Below, one piece after another: positions 45,611 to 55,489 of a stretch of 64,000 nucleotides of DNA; within the stretch, counting starts at the first letter, position 1; each line of letters starts with the position of its first letter. Source of the stretch: Rhizophlyctis rosea (Eukaryota; Chytridiomycota; Chytridiomycetes; Rhizophlyctidales; Rhizophlyctidaceae); NCBI GenBank assembly GCA_027596075.1, contig JADGJC010000151.1:28615-92614 (forward strand), given 5' to 3'. A model generated the notes under the pieces. The model ran no database searches. It had not been told where the DNA came from and was given only the letters and a program-made list of their open reading frames with translations. The translations under genes and the position numbers were made by a program.

Positions 45611-47100
45611 GAAAGTGCTGCAATATATTCAGCGCCAACTTGCGACCGAATCCTGGCCTCCAGCCCCTTGAACGTTATCCAGGTATCCCCTTGGTGACGT
45701 CTGCTATGGTCCTCTTGCAGTGTTGATAGACGAGGATTGTGTGTGTGTGTATGTGTATCCCGCACCCTTCCTTATGTGAGGTTCGCCACGCCTCTTACAC
45801 ACATGCCATAGCGCCGAACTGTGCACGGTGATTCGCCGCAGTTCATCATGCCAGATTGGAGTACTGACCCGAGCACAAATCAGCAGTCGAGAAGTTGGGG
45901 ATACCGGGAAGGTCTTCCCAGTGAGCAAGGATCGGCACCTGACCGTTTTGGACCAGATTCAGTCGACTACCGTACATAGTATGATATCTTTCGCTAGATG
46001 TGGAGTTACTGAAGAAGAAGACAGCATTCATACATGCAGAGTTTGGTGGATGGCTCGATTGGTGGCGCGTGGCGTTGAGCAATTATGTCAGCCAGCCAGG
46101 GTTGCCCAATTTCATGCAACGTACTCCATCCGGTCAATCCACAATGCGGGCCTGTCGCGTGCAGTGATCTGCTTTCCACCGCACTGCCCCACGATCTTCA
46201 AACAATGGACGCCTATTAAATTCAAAACCGTTGTCAATTCAAGATCGCTGTAGCGTCTGGGTCGGCCTAATTGGTAAACCTGTTCTACTCTAGGTATGTT
46301 CTCGTATCATCAACTCAGTGCTGTATTTTGATTAAATGTACCTACCATAAAACTAAAGCAACGGTCTGCAAATCGCACCACCCTGAAACCCATTTTAAGA
46401 AAGAGTCGGTCCCCTCCCACGGAACCAACCCCCGGAGCGTGCCACGCATTTCGAAGAACGGTCTACTTCGCTCTTGCGTCAGGAACGGCTGTCTCGGGCA
46501 CGGACTCGACTTTGCCAACGACTTGGTGAATCGAATTCGTAGGCAAGCGTCCATAGACTGTGTTTCTTGCGTCGTATTGGGACAGTATTTTGACAATGTG
46601 ACAATACGTGTGGAAAACTGCTTCTTTCCATTGTATTGATGTTCCCCGCTTGTTTTGCAGATTGAACCATCTGGTTACCCAGTTCGGCAACTACGTTCGG
46701 GTATCACTGCGTGAGAGATTGCACCAGGATTGCTAAGGGATTTGGTATGATACATTGACTTGAAACTCAAGACTATGGAAAACTTAACATGCAAACTTCT
46801 CAAAATTTATCAGCTGTGTACGATTCAAACAGTATGAGGTCTGCAAACAGTCTCTATTGCATGGCACAATTTGCCTACCTTATGTTCACTTCTATATATC
46901 TATCTTTTAAAGCGAGATTGACTTTAGCGAATACTCTTTGCGTAAAGTGCGCGACCCGTCCATCAGCCTTGAGACGATCAACATCGTGGAACGAGAACCG
47001 CTGTTCAAGTCGGTGATCTGGAGACAGGGAGCATCGAAGCGGGCTGTAGCACACTTCGGTATGCCATACAGCAGGGAGATTCGGACGGCAATACAGCGGT
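45611..47100. other. non-coding or decayed stretch
   Basis: A (gt)n microsatellite lies at 45738-45750. A plus-strand frame near 46912-47097 (DFSEYSLRKVRDPSISLETI) looks protein-like but is not recognised. No RNA genes are seen. Confidence 0.35.
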
Positions 47101-47141
47101 GAGGTTTTCAAAGGTGGATGTAAACCAAACAATACATTTTT

Positions 47142-47330
47142 GTGACCAAGTTCTCCAGTCGCGCGGAAGAAATCTTTGGCAAGTCATTCACGGTTCGTGA
47201 CTATCCTTCTTCCGCGACGGATCTAAAGAAGTGGTTTCCCAACCTCCCGACGCACACCGCAAGAACTGGTAGTACTGCTGCAACCATTACAGAGAGGGTC
47301 GGCTCTGAGCAAGTTCGGATTCATTCATAA
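47142..47330 (+). CDS. unrecognised exon-like frame, possible 5' part of the RGS-Smr gene
   Basis: The frame reads MTKFSSRAEEIFGKSFTVRD then PSSATDLKKWFPNLPTHTAR and has a coding-like composition. It could be an upstream exon of the RGS-Smr gene 460 bases further on, or a fragment of something else. No family is recognised. Confidence 0.2.
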   Translation: MTKFSSRAEEIFGKSFTVRDYPSSATDLKKWFPNLPTHTARTGSTAATITERVGSEQVRIHS

Positions 47331-47788
47331 ATACCAGCTGACCTCAGCATGTAGATTGCGGACCAGTTAGATTTCAAGTTGGATTCAAAAAGCAAGCCAA
47401 TCACGAAGCGGACCGAGAGCAATAGGGGAACCACCTTTCGGGCTCGCGTGAATAGTATCGTCAATTCTTCTCAAGACGACAAAACCTGCGCCGACACTCT
47501 GGCTAAACTTGACATCGGCCGCGACGATCGTTTTGAGTTCACCAAGCTTATCACCGACTGCTGCCACTTGACCGCTCAGATCAGACATTTTACGGGAGAG
47601 TCGCCTGCCGTCTCTGTTCCGTCTTCGCCGGTTGGGGCGCGGAGAACTTCGCTGCTGTGTTTTGCGACACTTACAAGCGCGTCGATAAGTACTCTACCTT
47701 TGAACTTCGCAACCGGGCTAGCTTTTTTGCATTACTGCTCGCCACGGACTCCATTACATGGGCTGTCTTTTCAATAGTACGGATTACA

Positions 47789-49111
47789 ATGAAGGACACC
47801 TCCTCCGCCTCCCGCATCTTCCTCGAACGGCTCTTCCAATCCCTCAACGCCGCAATGACAATAAAAGGGCTGAGCAGACGTCTAGAATCCCCAGCGGGTG
47901 AAGGCATTGGTCAAGTCACCAAGAGAGATTTTGCTGGGCTTTTCCCTACGGATAAGCCGAGCAACGCTGAGTTTGCGGTCGCTTTCTACAAGGCCATTGG
48001 TCTCTCAAAGCTAGGAACACACCTGAAGGATTTTCTGAGAGAGCTGAAGTCTGCAAAGTCGACGAGGAGTGGATCTGGATCTTTTGATTCTGGGTCGACT
48101 TCCAGTGACATAGAAGACGGCTATGGGAACGGAGGACGAGATAGGGATGTTCAACAAAGGAGGCCGGATGATAGGGTGGGAGAACCGGATCGGGGGGATA
48201 AGCCTCTGCCTGTGGAAAACTTGTCGCTCGACCAGGTGTTTCTGTGGACACTTAATGACGACCTGTCATTTCGCGCCCTATCCGCCCACGCACAAAAGGA
48301 GAGCACCTCCGAGAACGCGCTTTTCCTGACAGCATACATCAAACTTGTCACAAAAATGCGGTCTGCACTTGGCGTCTCATCACCAACATCTGCAACCAAG
48401 CAATCAACCTCATCCTCCGCTGCGCACGCACCCATACCTATCACAGCCACCATCCCTACCTCCGTTTCAAAGCGCACGATTCCATCCAGCCTCGTTGCGG
48501 ACTACCGCCGTATCTATGATACTTTCATCAAACCTGGGGTTCGCACACAAGTCCATCTTCCAGGAGCGACGGTGGAGAAGGTTGGGAAGCATTTCAGGAA
48601 GGGCGCATCTGGAGGGACAACAGTGTCAGTCTTTGGAGACATTTTGATGGAAGTTTGCGGAATGTTGTTTGAGACTTTTCGGAAGTTTGTAAAGACTAGT
48701 GGGAGGGACGTTACCATCCGAGGAGTGCGGGAGCGTGGCGGAAACACCAAATTCGACATGGTGTTTGCCCTCCACAACAGCGAACGGCCGAAGACGGAGA
48801 TAGACCTTCACAGTCTGTCCGTTCGTGATGCCATGACTCGCCTGGAAAATCGCATTGCTATATGTCAGTCCGAGCGAATCCGGCAGTTGGCGGTAATTAC
48901 GGGTAGTGGTGTGCATAGTGAAGGTGGGGTGGCAAGGATTAAGGAGGCGGTAGAGACCTTTGCGAAGAGGGAGAGGATGCGGTTTGGAAGTGATAAGCAG
49001 AATTTGGGTGTCGTGCTTTTAGATATAGATGGGGAACAGATTAAGGGGTTTGAGACGGTGGAGTATATTGATGGGCAGAGGAGACATATCAGGTGGCACT
49101 ATCCTGACTAG
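47789..49111 (+). CDS. RGS domain - Smr domain fusion protein
   Basis: A single open frame of 440 residues from the first in-frame ATG (47789); it stays open upstream to about 47550, so a 5' exon may extend it. Residues 1-80 are helical. A disordered Ser/Asp-rich linker (about 92-140) follows. About 143-305 is a regulator of G-protein signalling domain: LSLDQVFLWTLNDDLSFRAL, KESTSENALFLTAYIKLV (the SEN core), ADYRRIYDTFIKPG and MLFETFRKFVKTSG. A low-complexity insertion lies between its helices. About 337-440 is an Smr domain with EIDLHSLSVRDAMTRLE and VITGSGVHSEGGVARIKEAV (TGxG), a fold found in MutS2- and N4BP2-type nucleases. RGS domains speed GTP hydrolysis by G-alpha. The pairing is unexpected. 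DLHS replaces the commoner DLHG. The gene appears intact despite broken neighbours. Confidence 0.75.
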   Translation: MKDTSSASRIFLERLFQSLNAAMTIKGLSRRLESPAGEGIGQVTKRDFAGLFPTDKPSNAEFAVAFYKAIGLSKLGTHLKDFLRELKSAKSTRSGSGSFDSGSTSSDIEDGYGNGGRDRDVQQRRPDDRVGEPDRGDKPLPVENLSLDQVFLWTLNDDLSFRALSAHAQKESTSENALFLTAYIKLVTKMRSALGVSSPTSATKQSTSSSAAHAPIPITATIPTSVSKRTIPSSLVADYRRIYDTFIKPGVRTQVHLPGATVEKVGKHFRKGASGGTTVSVFGDILMEVCGMLFETFRKFVKTSGRDVTIRGVRERGGNTKFDMVFALHNSERPKTEIDLHSLSVRDAMTRLENRIAICQSERIRQLAVITGSGVHSEGGVARIKEAVETFAKRERMRFGSDKQNLGVVLLDIDGEQIKGFETVEYIDGQRRHIRWHYPD

Positions 49112-50320
49112 GTCATGTTTCATTATTGGGAGGTTCTTGATAGATTTTCTCTAGATGTTTACTTGCTTTTAACGGTTTGTTGACTTGACCAAACATGGAG
49201 TCATTGCGTGGTGCATTTTGGAAGTTACGATGTTACACTTCGTCCGTCGCGAAAGTCCCTCACAGACGAATGCCTGGACGCAAGCCGAGGTACCAAAGGC
49301 AACATACATGGTCCGATTTCCAGCAACAAAGAGAATCGATGAAACTTTGAATTCGAGTGTCCTCTATCAGTTGGTGACGGTGTTCGACGGGGCAAAAGTC
49401 AATATACTAGTGTACTCTTGAGCTTTGAACTTTTTCGGGGGCATTGGAGCTGGGTGGCACAGATACGGCCAGAAGTAAAGCCAGTCATTTATTCCCGAAA
49501 TGTATCCTCACCATTTACCAAACATGGCAATATTAGATTCCTCAAACCCATTCCTCCCAGGCCCAAAAATAGGCTGGCATTCTTTCCAAGTACATCCTGC
49601 CGTTCACGAGTCATCGAAACCTCAAACTTCACGGTGCTCACATAGTCTGTGCGCCTCAAGAATGTTGCTGGTGAGTGTTCTTGGATTGGCGGACTGGTTG
49701 CAACTGGGGTCTATAGAGCAGGTTGGCATGCGTGTGACAGCACGCCTGTGACGTCTGCCGAGAGTGGGTTGCAACTCTTCAATAAAATCGCAACAGCACT
49801 GCTCACGCGTCAGTCTTCTCGTATCGCTCCTTCTCCTTTTTCCCCTCTCCGCGGTGTAGCATACATACTAAATCGTGCCCTTCGCCAGCACATTCCCAAC
49901 CAACACCCACTCCAACCCGCGTCTCGTCCTTTCCCATACTCCCTGCACGCTCTTAAACATCTTTCCCACCAACGGGCTCGAGGAGAAGGTCCACTTTTCT
50001 TCATCCAACCACAGTACGACAATAGTCAGAGGCCTACCATGCAGAGTCGGAGAAGACCCCCGTCGGACTATAACCTCTTTGGATGGTCTCCAAGCATTCG
50101 TCGGTTATTCGCAAGTGTGTGGCGATACAAGGCAAGTTACACCACTGTTGGAGGTGCTGTTACAGGTTTCATCAGTTAGGTCAGTAGCTTTCAGATAACG
50201 TTAAGTGTGCTTGCCCGTCTTCCATGCGCATACGGTTGGAATATTCATCGTTTGCTGAACAAATACACTCGTAGATTTTACATGCGATGTCATGGCAATA
50301 TGTCAGCCAAACCGTTCAGA
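49112..50320. other. non-coding or decayed stretch
   Basis: Short frames only; none recognised. The plus strand around 49870-50060 has protein-like composition but no motif. Confidence 0.35.
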
Positions 50321-50479
50321 ACATCGCCTCCTACTGCATCGATCCAGACCAGGGCGAACCCTTTGCATTTTGGAGACAATAGGAAAGGCATCATCAGAAA
50401 CGTCATCAAAGCGTGCAATAGACAGAAGGGATTAGAGCTCGAGGAAGCATTAAGGAGTTCAATTCCATCATGCGGAGAT

Positions 50480-51260
50480 CGAAACGGGACGGAGTCTTCA
50501 GCATTAGTGAAAGTCACGGCGCGGCGGCTCCATCCAAACTGGTGTTGCATATCATGGAGCAAGCTCATGCACGAGCCGTTTCTGCGGAAGCACATAAGTT
50601 GAATGTCTGTGAAGATGCGACGTCTTTCCTTATGGTATGTGATGGCAGCTTTCGCATTGACGGTGAATATTAGGCTTCTGGAATAACGTCTACGGCAAAA
50701 ATAGACATCGATGGGTAGAAGATATGATCAGGGAAGCCAACATCTAACCGCATCATGTCTTTCTTGATATGGTATGAAACATATCTGATCATCTGATGGC
50801 GGATGTCCTGTTCCGACTTACAATTTTGCAATAGGGAAGCGGCATCGGTAAGGTCGCGCTACAAGTAGCCGCTCAATGTTTGTGCGATTGTTATAGTGCG
50901 GAGGTCATGCCTACGCCTGTTCAGCTGGGTCGAAAGCAGAAGCATGAGTTTCTGTCACGGTTGGGTGGGCAAGGGACGATGTTGAATTTCATTTGTCGAA
51001 AGTCAATCTGATGGGTTTTGATGTTCATAACAGAACCTTGCCAGAGAAGCACTATAAGGCACGCGGATTTCTTGGATGACAAGGGCATACACGAGATTCT
51101 GAAGGATGCAGATGCGATTTTCGTCAACAAGTGGGTGAATGATGTGTCATGAATAAATCGCTTGGATCTCGGGGATTAATATTTATCATCAGTAATGCCT
51201 TGTATCTTTGGGAAGCTTCGTTCCCAAATCTGGAAGGGGATAGGCTCGTCGCAGTAATGC
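50480..51260 (+). CDS. DOT1-like histone H3K79 methyltransferase domain, fragmentary gene
   Basis: Several exon-like pieces form a DOT1 (KMT4) core. SHGAAAPSKLVLHIMEQAHA is near 50512-50570. A small exon giving VFLDM (50757-50771) is followed, across a GT-AG intron, by GSGIGKVALQVAAQC from 50835; together these make the SAM-binding motif LDMGSGIGKVALQVAAQ. Next is SAEVMPTPVQLGRKQKHEFL, matching the block after motif I in DOT1. After another intron come HADFLDDKGIHEILKDADAI and FVN (to about 51130), the DOT1 segment that ends in the conserved Asn. NALYLWEASFPNLEGDRLVA follows from 51193. The usual C-terminal SVSWT motif is not found. Frames need four introns, so I cannot tell whether the gene is complete or decaying. 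DOT1 should methylate H3K79 in nucleosomes. Confidence 0.55.
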
Positions 51261-51399
51261 TATGGGGTCGATATTCACATGTGAGGAGGTATTGGGCGTG
51301 TCCTTACTGTTTACGACATCGTACTTATCAGCGATTCGGTCGTCCAGTTCATGTTGCGGAAGGAAGCGTTTATGGATAGTCGAAAGCGGCGTCTACTAC

Positions 51400-52440
51400 A
51401 TCCACACCTTCAATCGAAGTCAACCGGCGAACCAATAGAACCCACCGCTGAAATCGGATGGATTGAAGGTTAGGGAAATCGGAAGTCATTCGCCTTGCAT
51501 GTGAGCATGTCAGAGCGTAGAGAGGTTGACACCGTTTCGATGAAGTTTAGGACTGCCTAATGTGGACAATCATCGCGGTACGTTCCGTACTGGACCGAGT
51601 CATGCATCGTATATTTTGGTATGGAACCTGTAAGCAAAGTGACACTTCCTGTGGTGGAGGTTAAGGGAAAGTAGCGGGTCAATGTTTCGACTATAGTGCT
51701 CATGTTTTGGATCGCTCGGCTGCTCTTAGATAGTTTCTGCTGGTACTCTTTGCCGCATATGAATAGTGGTGACGGTTTCGTCCGCATCTGGAAAGGTACG
51801 TGATAACCCATGTTTTGCGGAAGAAGCCATACGTCTTTATTGCTCATTGGTCATCGACTCATGCATACAACACTTCATCGCAATCCAGCGTTGTAGTGAC
51901 AACATGTCCAAATCAAATTGGAAGCTACTCTGACAACAGCAAGGTATCTTCTGGTTGGAACTGACAATTCGCCGCACGTTCGGCTGCTACTTGCCATTGT
52001 CATATGGGGCCAGGTATCTCAAATCATATCGCCTGCGTGTTTCGGCTCACGTAGCTCAAAGCAGTAGCACACAAAGATCTCACATGAACTCAGAGTGCGA
52101 GGTGTATCTAAAAGACATGTGCCGTGTTGACGGGTGGGGATAGAATAGCAGGTGAGTATACAGTTCACAGGGGTCCCTCTTCGCATTTTTTTTCTTTCGA
52201 TGTGAGACATTGTATATGTTTCTCATTGGACGGACAGTGTATGGTGATTACATTGGGGAAGGGACAGCCTGTAGCTATGTATGAGCACATGGACTGTATC
52301 TTTGACAATAGAATCCGTTCCAAAAGTTATCCAAGGCATCCTGACGTTCGCGAATAATTCAAATGTCTATGTACTATGTATATCGATGTGATTGAGGAAG
52401 TCGTGACTAGCTTTGCACATAACTCTGTAACTGATGACGA
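51400..52440. other. non-coding stretch left of repeat copy C
   Basis: No recognisable gene, RNA or repeat; it may hold the decayed 3' end of the DOT1-like gene. Confidence 0.35.
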
Positions 52441-53129
52441 GACCCCGCTCTGCCTTTATCCTGGCTTGCGACAGGCAATTGTCGATATTTTCGACAATTG
52501 GCGGCATTCAGGCCAGTGGAACCTGCCAGAACGACAGCACCTTGTATCTTTTCGTTGGATACTGTGTCTGGACCGGGTTGGGAACTTGATGGTCGCTAGC
52601 AAACCATCACCCGGGTTTCCCTCAGTATGGCAACTCTTATCCCTCAATATGGCAACTTATCCCTCAGTATGGCGACGTTTATCCCTCAGTATGGCAACTT
52701 TCCCTCAGTAGGGCAACCGGGTACAGTATCACCTGTACCCAAAGTGTCAAAGCACTGGGCAGTGCGTACAGCCCCAGTTCTAGCTGTACGTGTTTCTGCA
52801 AGTGTGCAGAATTGAAGACGTGCGGAAGTCCATCGTCCAAACAGCCCGATGTGATCCCCCCTGGCGGTCAGCTCCCACATACTGCGACTTATTGAGCCCT
52901 TCGTAGTGTCATTGGTGTGAGGCTCGCCTTCGTTTGTTGATCAAACCGTGCTCTTGATCAAGTCGCCAGCACACAAAGACCAGTGGCTACACCGTCCTGG
53001 AGGTCCGTGCACTGACCTCTATGGTTCACCTTGCCGACTTGGGGCGCCGACCCAATCTCTGTGTGCCATATGTGGGTTGTTCCGACAGAGCAAGCGTTTT
53101 ACGACGTCTGCGTCCGGAGTTCCGCCCGT
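52441..53129 (+). repeat. dispersed structured repeat, copy C (complete, compact)
   Basis: Starts gaccccgctctgcctttatc and contains both modules: left to about 52815 and right from 52820, with the shared ccagtggctacaccgtcctgg at 52980. Hairpins: caattgtcga/tcgacaattg (52476-52500), 52588-52608 and gaggtc/gacctc (53000-53019). A five-unit minisatellite lies at 52618-52722. This is probably closest to the basic form of the element, about 690 bp. Confidence 0.8.
52618..52722 (+). repeat. minisatellite, about 20-bp unit ttatccctcagtatggcaac, five units
   Basis: Five imperfect units in a row inside repeat copy C. Fewer units occur at the same place in copy B (about three) and copy A (one or two), so the unit number varies between copies. 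Confidence 0.8.
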
Positions 53130-54562
53130 CTAAGTAACCTTTCCATTTGCCACAAATCCGACTCTTTGTGTGAATGAGACATATCGATTAAGTCGTAAGC
53201 GTGAGGAAGAAGTTGGGGCAACTTCGTAACTCAGTTGACTGTCAGTCGACCCCCCGTTGATCGGCCAAGGGTGAGTTACCCAGGTTGAGGGCTATACCTA
53301 ATCGGCGTGTCGCCCGGTGCTGATTACTATGAAAACCGGGCTATTTCAGAGTCACACAAGGGCGATTTCACTGAAATAACCCTCTCCTGCCTGCTTGGGA
53401 GCAGATGATTGGGATTACGAGGGCCTGGGAACACAAACTTCTTACTAGTAATAGGGCGACACCCAAATGTGTTTGAGGGAATGTGCAATCGCCTGGAGAG
53501 CACTCTCAAGTCTCCATTCGCAGCACTCTTGACTGCTTGGCAGCGGTACTGAACACACGTCAGCTTCTCCGCCATATAAATTCCGCAATATCGCCTCAGC
53601 GGGTTGAAGTCCAAAGAATGCGCATTACCAACCTCAACGCAGTTGGTTAGCTGTCACAACTGAAGTTTCCGTACGGGTTTTCAAGCTTGAAGGGCAACTT
53701 GCTCCAACCGCGACAAGGCAACAAGCTGGAAGGCCCCCACGAAGGCGTTGCACCTCAGGACGAAGGTCATTACGCAGCACTTGAAGAAAGGGGCCGTGGA
53801 CGAGAGTCCCACTGTGAAGAGGGACGGGGAGCGCATGAGCACCGGACGGAAATAAGCCGGGATTGGGTATTGGAGTGGGTGAGGAACCAGTGCGTGAGGA
53901 ACCGGGAGCAGAAGATGAACGGAGAACCCCTGCATGTGAGCTTGGTAATGATCTCCATCTTCATCGATATATTCAAAGCGAGAAAAGGAGAGATAACGTG
54001 CGATTCGGTAATCACACAGTAGGGAAGTGCCACTGCAGAAGCATGGGTTCTACATGAAGGAAGCAGACCTGCCGTCAATGGATGGGGAAGACTTGTCGTG
54101 GAGGAAAGTGGCAGACATCGATGTCAGTCGGAAGATAGTACCGTACCTATCGGAAACCATTGTCGGGGGGCATGTAGTGCCCTCAGGTCCTCAGCATAGG
54201 GGTGATCATGCTGTAATAATATATCAACATCGCTAAGTGAGCTGCTTTTGGACTCTCCTTGTGTGTGTTGCTTGATACCGTACATATCATTGAGATACCG
54301 TACATATCATTGAAGAACCTTTTCATCTTTCTGTACCCACCAGCAGTCAACAACCAACACCAAAAACTTAATACTCAACAACCTTTTTTATTAAATTAAG
54401 ATATTAATATAACGCTACCCTATCAAACCGCTCTGAAAAGAGCGTCCATCACATCTATCGACTAGCTGTCTTGGCCAACTAAACTACTACTCAAGCAACC
54501 TAGCAAACCGAATGGTATGTTCTATCTATCCATCTAAAACTCTATCCTACCACCACAACCCT
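53130..54562. other. non-coding stretch right of repeat copy C
   Basis: No supported gene. The A/T-rich part at 54355-54420 is the likely 3' flank of the GDSL esterase gene. Confidence 0.4.
54274..54313. repeat. 20-bp tandem duplication
   Basis: gataccgtacatatcattga occurs twice without change (54274-54293, 54294-54313). Confidence 0.9.
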
Positions 54563-55489
54563 TCAAATCAACCGCCCATTAGCCTTCAAGAAAGCCGTCA
54601 TCTTCTCCGCAATAACCCCATGCGTCTTAGCAGTAGGGTGCAACTGGTCCCAAAACATGTACTCATCAGGCGTCCCACACGTAGTCCCCGCAACCAAATC
54701 AACACACGGTTGTTGCACATTGGTGAATCCGTAGGTGGTAGGGTTCTCCGCCATATCCTTAACAAGACTGAACATATCGAAGACGAGGACACTCTTAGCA
54801 CCCGCGGTCTTAAGGTCCGCAACGAGGGGCGTGAGAGCGGCGTTATGTTGAGTGATAAGACCGTCCATGATGGCGCTGACAGTAGGGTTGTTCATCGCGA
54901 TAAGACGGGGGGATTTAGATGCCGGTGGGATATTGATAAGAACGATGTTACGTGCTCCACCGTTGATAAGTGTCGTTGCTGACGTCCTAATATTGCTAAT
55001 GACGTTATCGACCGTGACGTTACTAAGACCCTTAACAAGCTTATTATTGTAGTCGTTACCGCCGGCGAAGAGTACGTACATGGACGTCATGGTGAAGTCG
55101 TTCTTAAGTTGACCGGAGGCGGTGTAGGAGTTGACTTGCTCCAACATGGACGGAACGGCGTAGTTGGTACCAGAGAGGTCGGTTACGTAGCCCGTGGATG
55201 TACCAGTGGTCGCACCGGCATAGGCTTTGTTGGAGAGTTTAACGGAAAGAACGTTGCCCTTAACCTTCTCGTTCCAGACAGGGCCGTTACTAAAGCGACC
55301 GCCATCGTAAGGTGGGGGAGGGAAGACTTGGTTGTCGAGTTGGAAGGCGTTACCGTTGTCGGAGAGGGAGTCGCCGAAGACTGTGACTTTGACGCTGAAG
55401 AGGTCGGTGATGCCGACTGCTGGGGAGGCGAGGGAGGTTGGAGCCAATGTGGCCAAGGCGAGGCAGGCGGCGGTGAATATGCGGTGCAT
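54563..55489 (-). CDS. secreted GDSL/SGNH esterase (CE16-like)
   Basis: A single-exon 308-residue secreted hydrolase. A signal peptide covers about residues 1-21 (MHRIFTAACLALATLAPTSL). Block I is VTVFGDSLSDNGNAF with nucleophile Ser41. The YDGGRFSNGPVWNE segment is typical of fungal CE16-type acetylesterases and plant GDSL lipases. The oxyanion block is FAGGNDYNN, and the C-terminal block with catalytic Asp and His is FWDQLHPTAKTHG. Length and layout match fungal acetylesterases that remove acetyl groups from xylo- or manno-oligosaccharides. This is in keeping with a wall-degrading lifestyle and the LPMO in the same window. Substrate is inferred from the subgroup only. Confidence 0.9.
   Translation of the reverse strand: MHRIFTAACLALATLAPTSLASPAVGITDLFSVKVTVFGDSLSDNGNAFQLDNQVFPPPPYDGGRFSNGPVWNEKVKGNVLSVKLSNKAYAGATTGTSTGYVTDLSGTNYAVPSMLEQVNSYTASGQLKNDFTMTSMYVLFAGGNDYNNKLVKGLSNVTVDNVISNIRTSATTLINGGARNIVLINIPPASKSPRLIAMNNPTVSAIMDGLITQHNAALTPLVADLKTAGAKSVLVFDMFSLVKDMAENPTTYGFTNVQQPCVDLVAGTTCGTPDEYMFWDQLHPTAKTHGVIAEKMTAFLKANGRLI

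Noticed and set aside
45738..45756. (gt)n run as a telomere or promoter element
   Set aside because: A short ordinary microsatellite; no nearby gene start.
50835..50900. P-loop (NB-ARC/NACHT ATPase) interpretation of GSGIGKVALQVAAQC
   Set aside because: The preceding VFLDM exon and the following DOT1 blocks show this is a SAM-binding motif I, not a Walker A.
42241..53129. Hammerhead ribozyme or CRISPR interpretation of the repeat family
   Set aside because: No CUGANGA/GAAA core is kept in all copies, and the units are long, few and without unique equal-length spacers.
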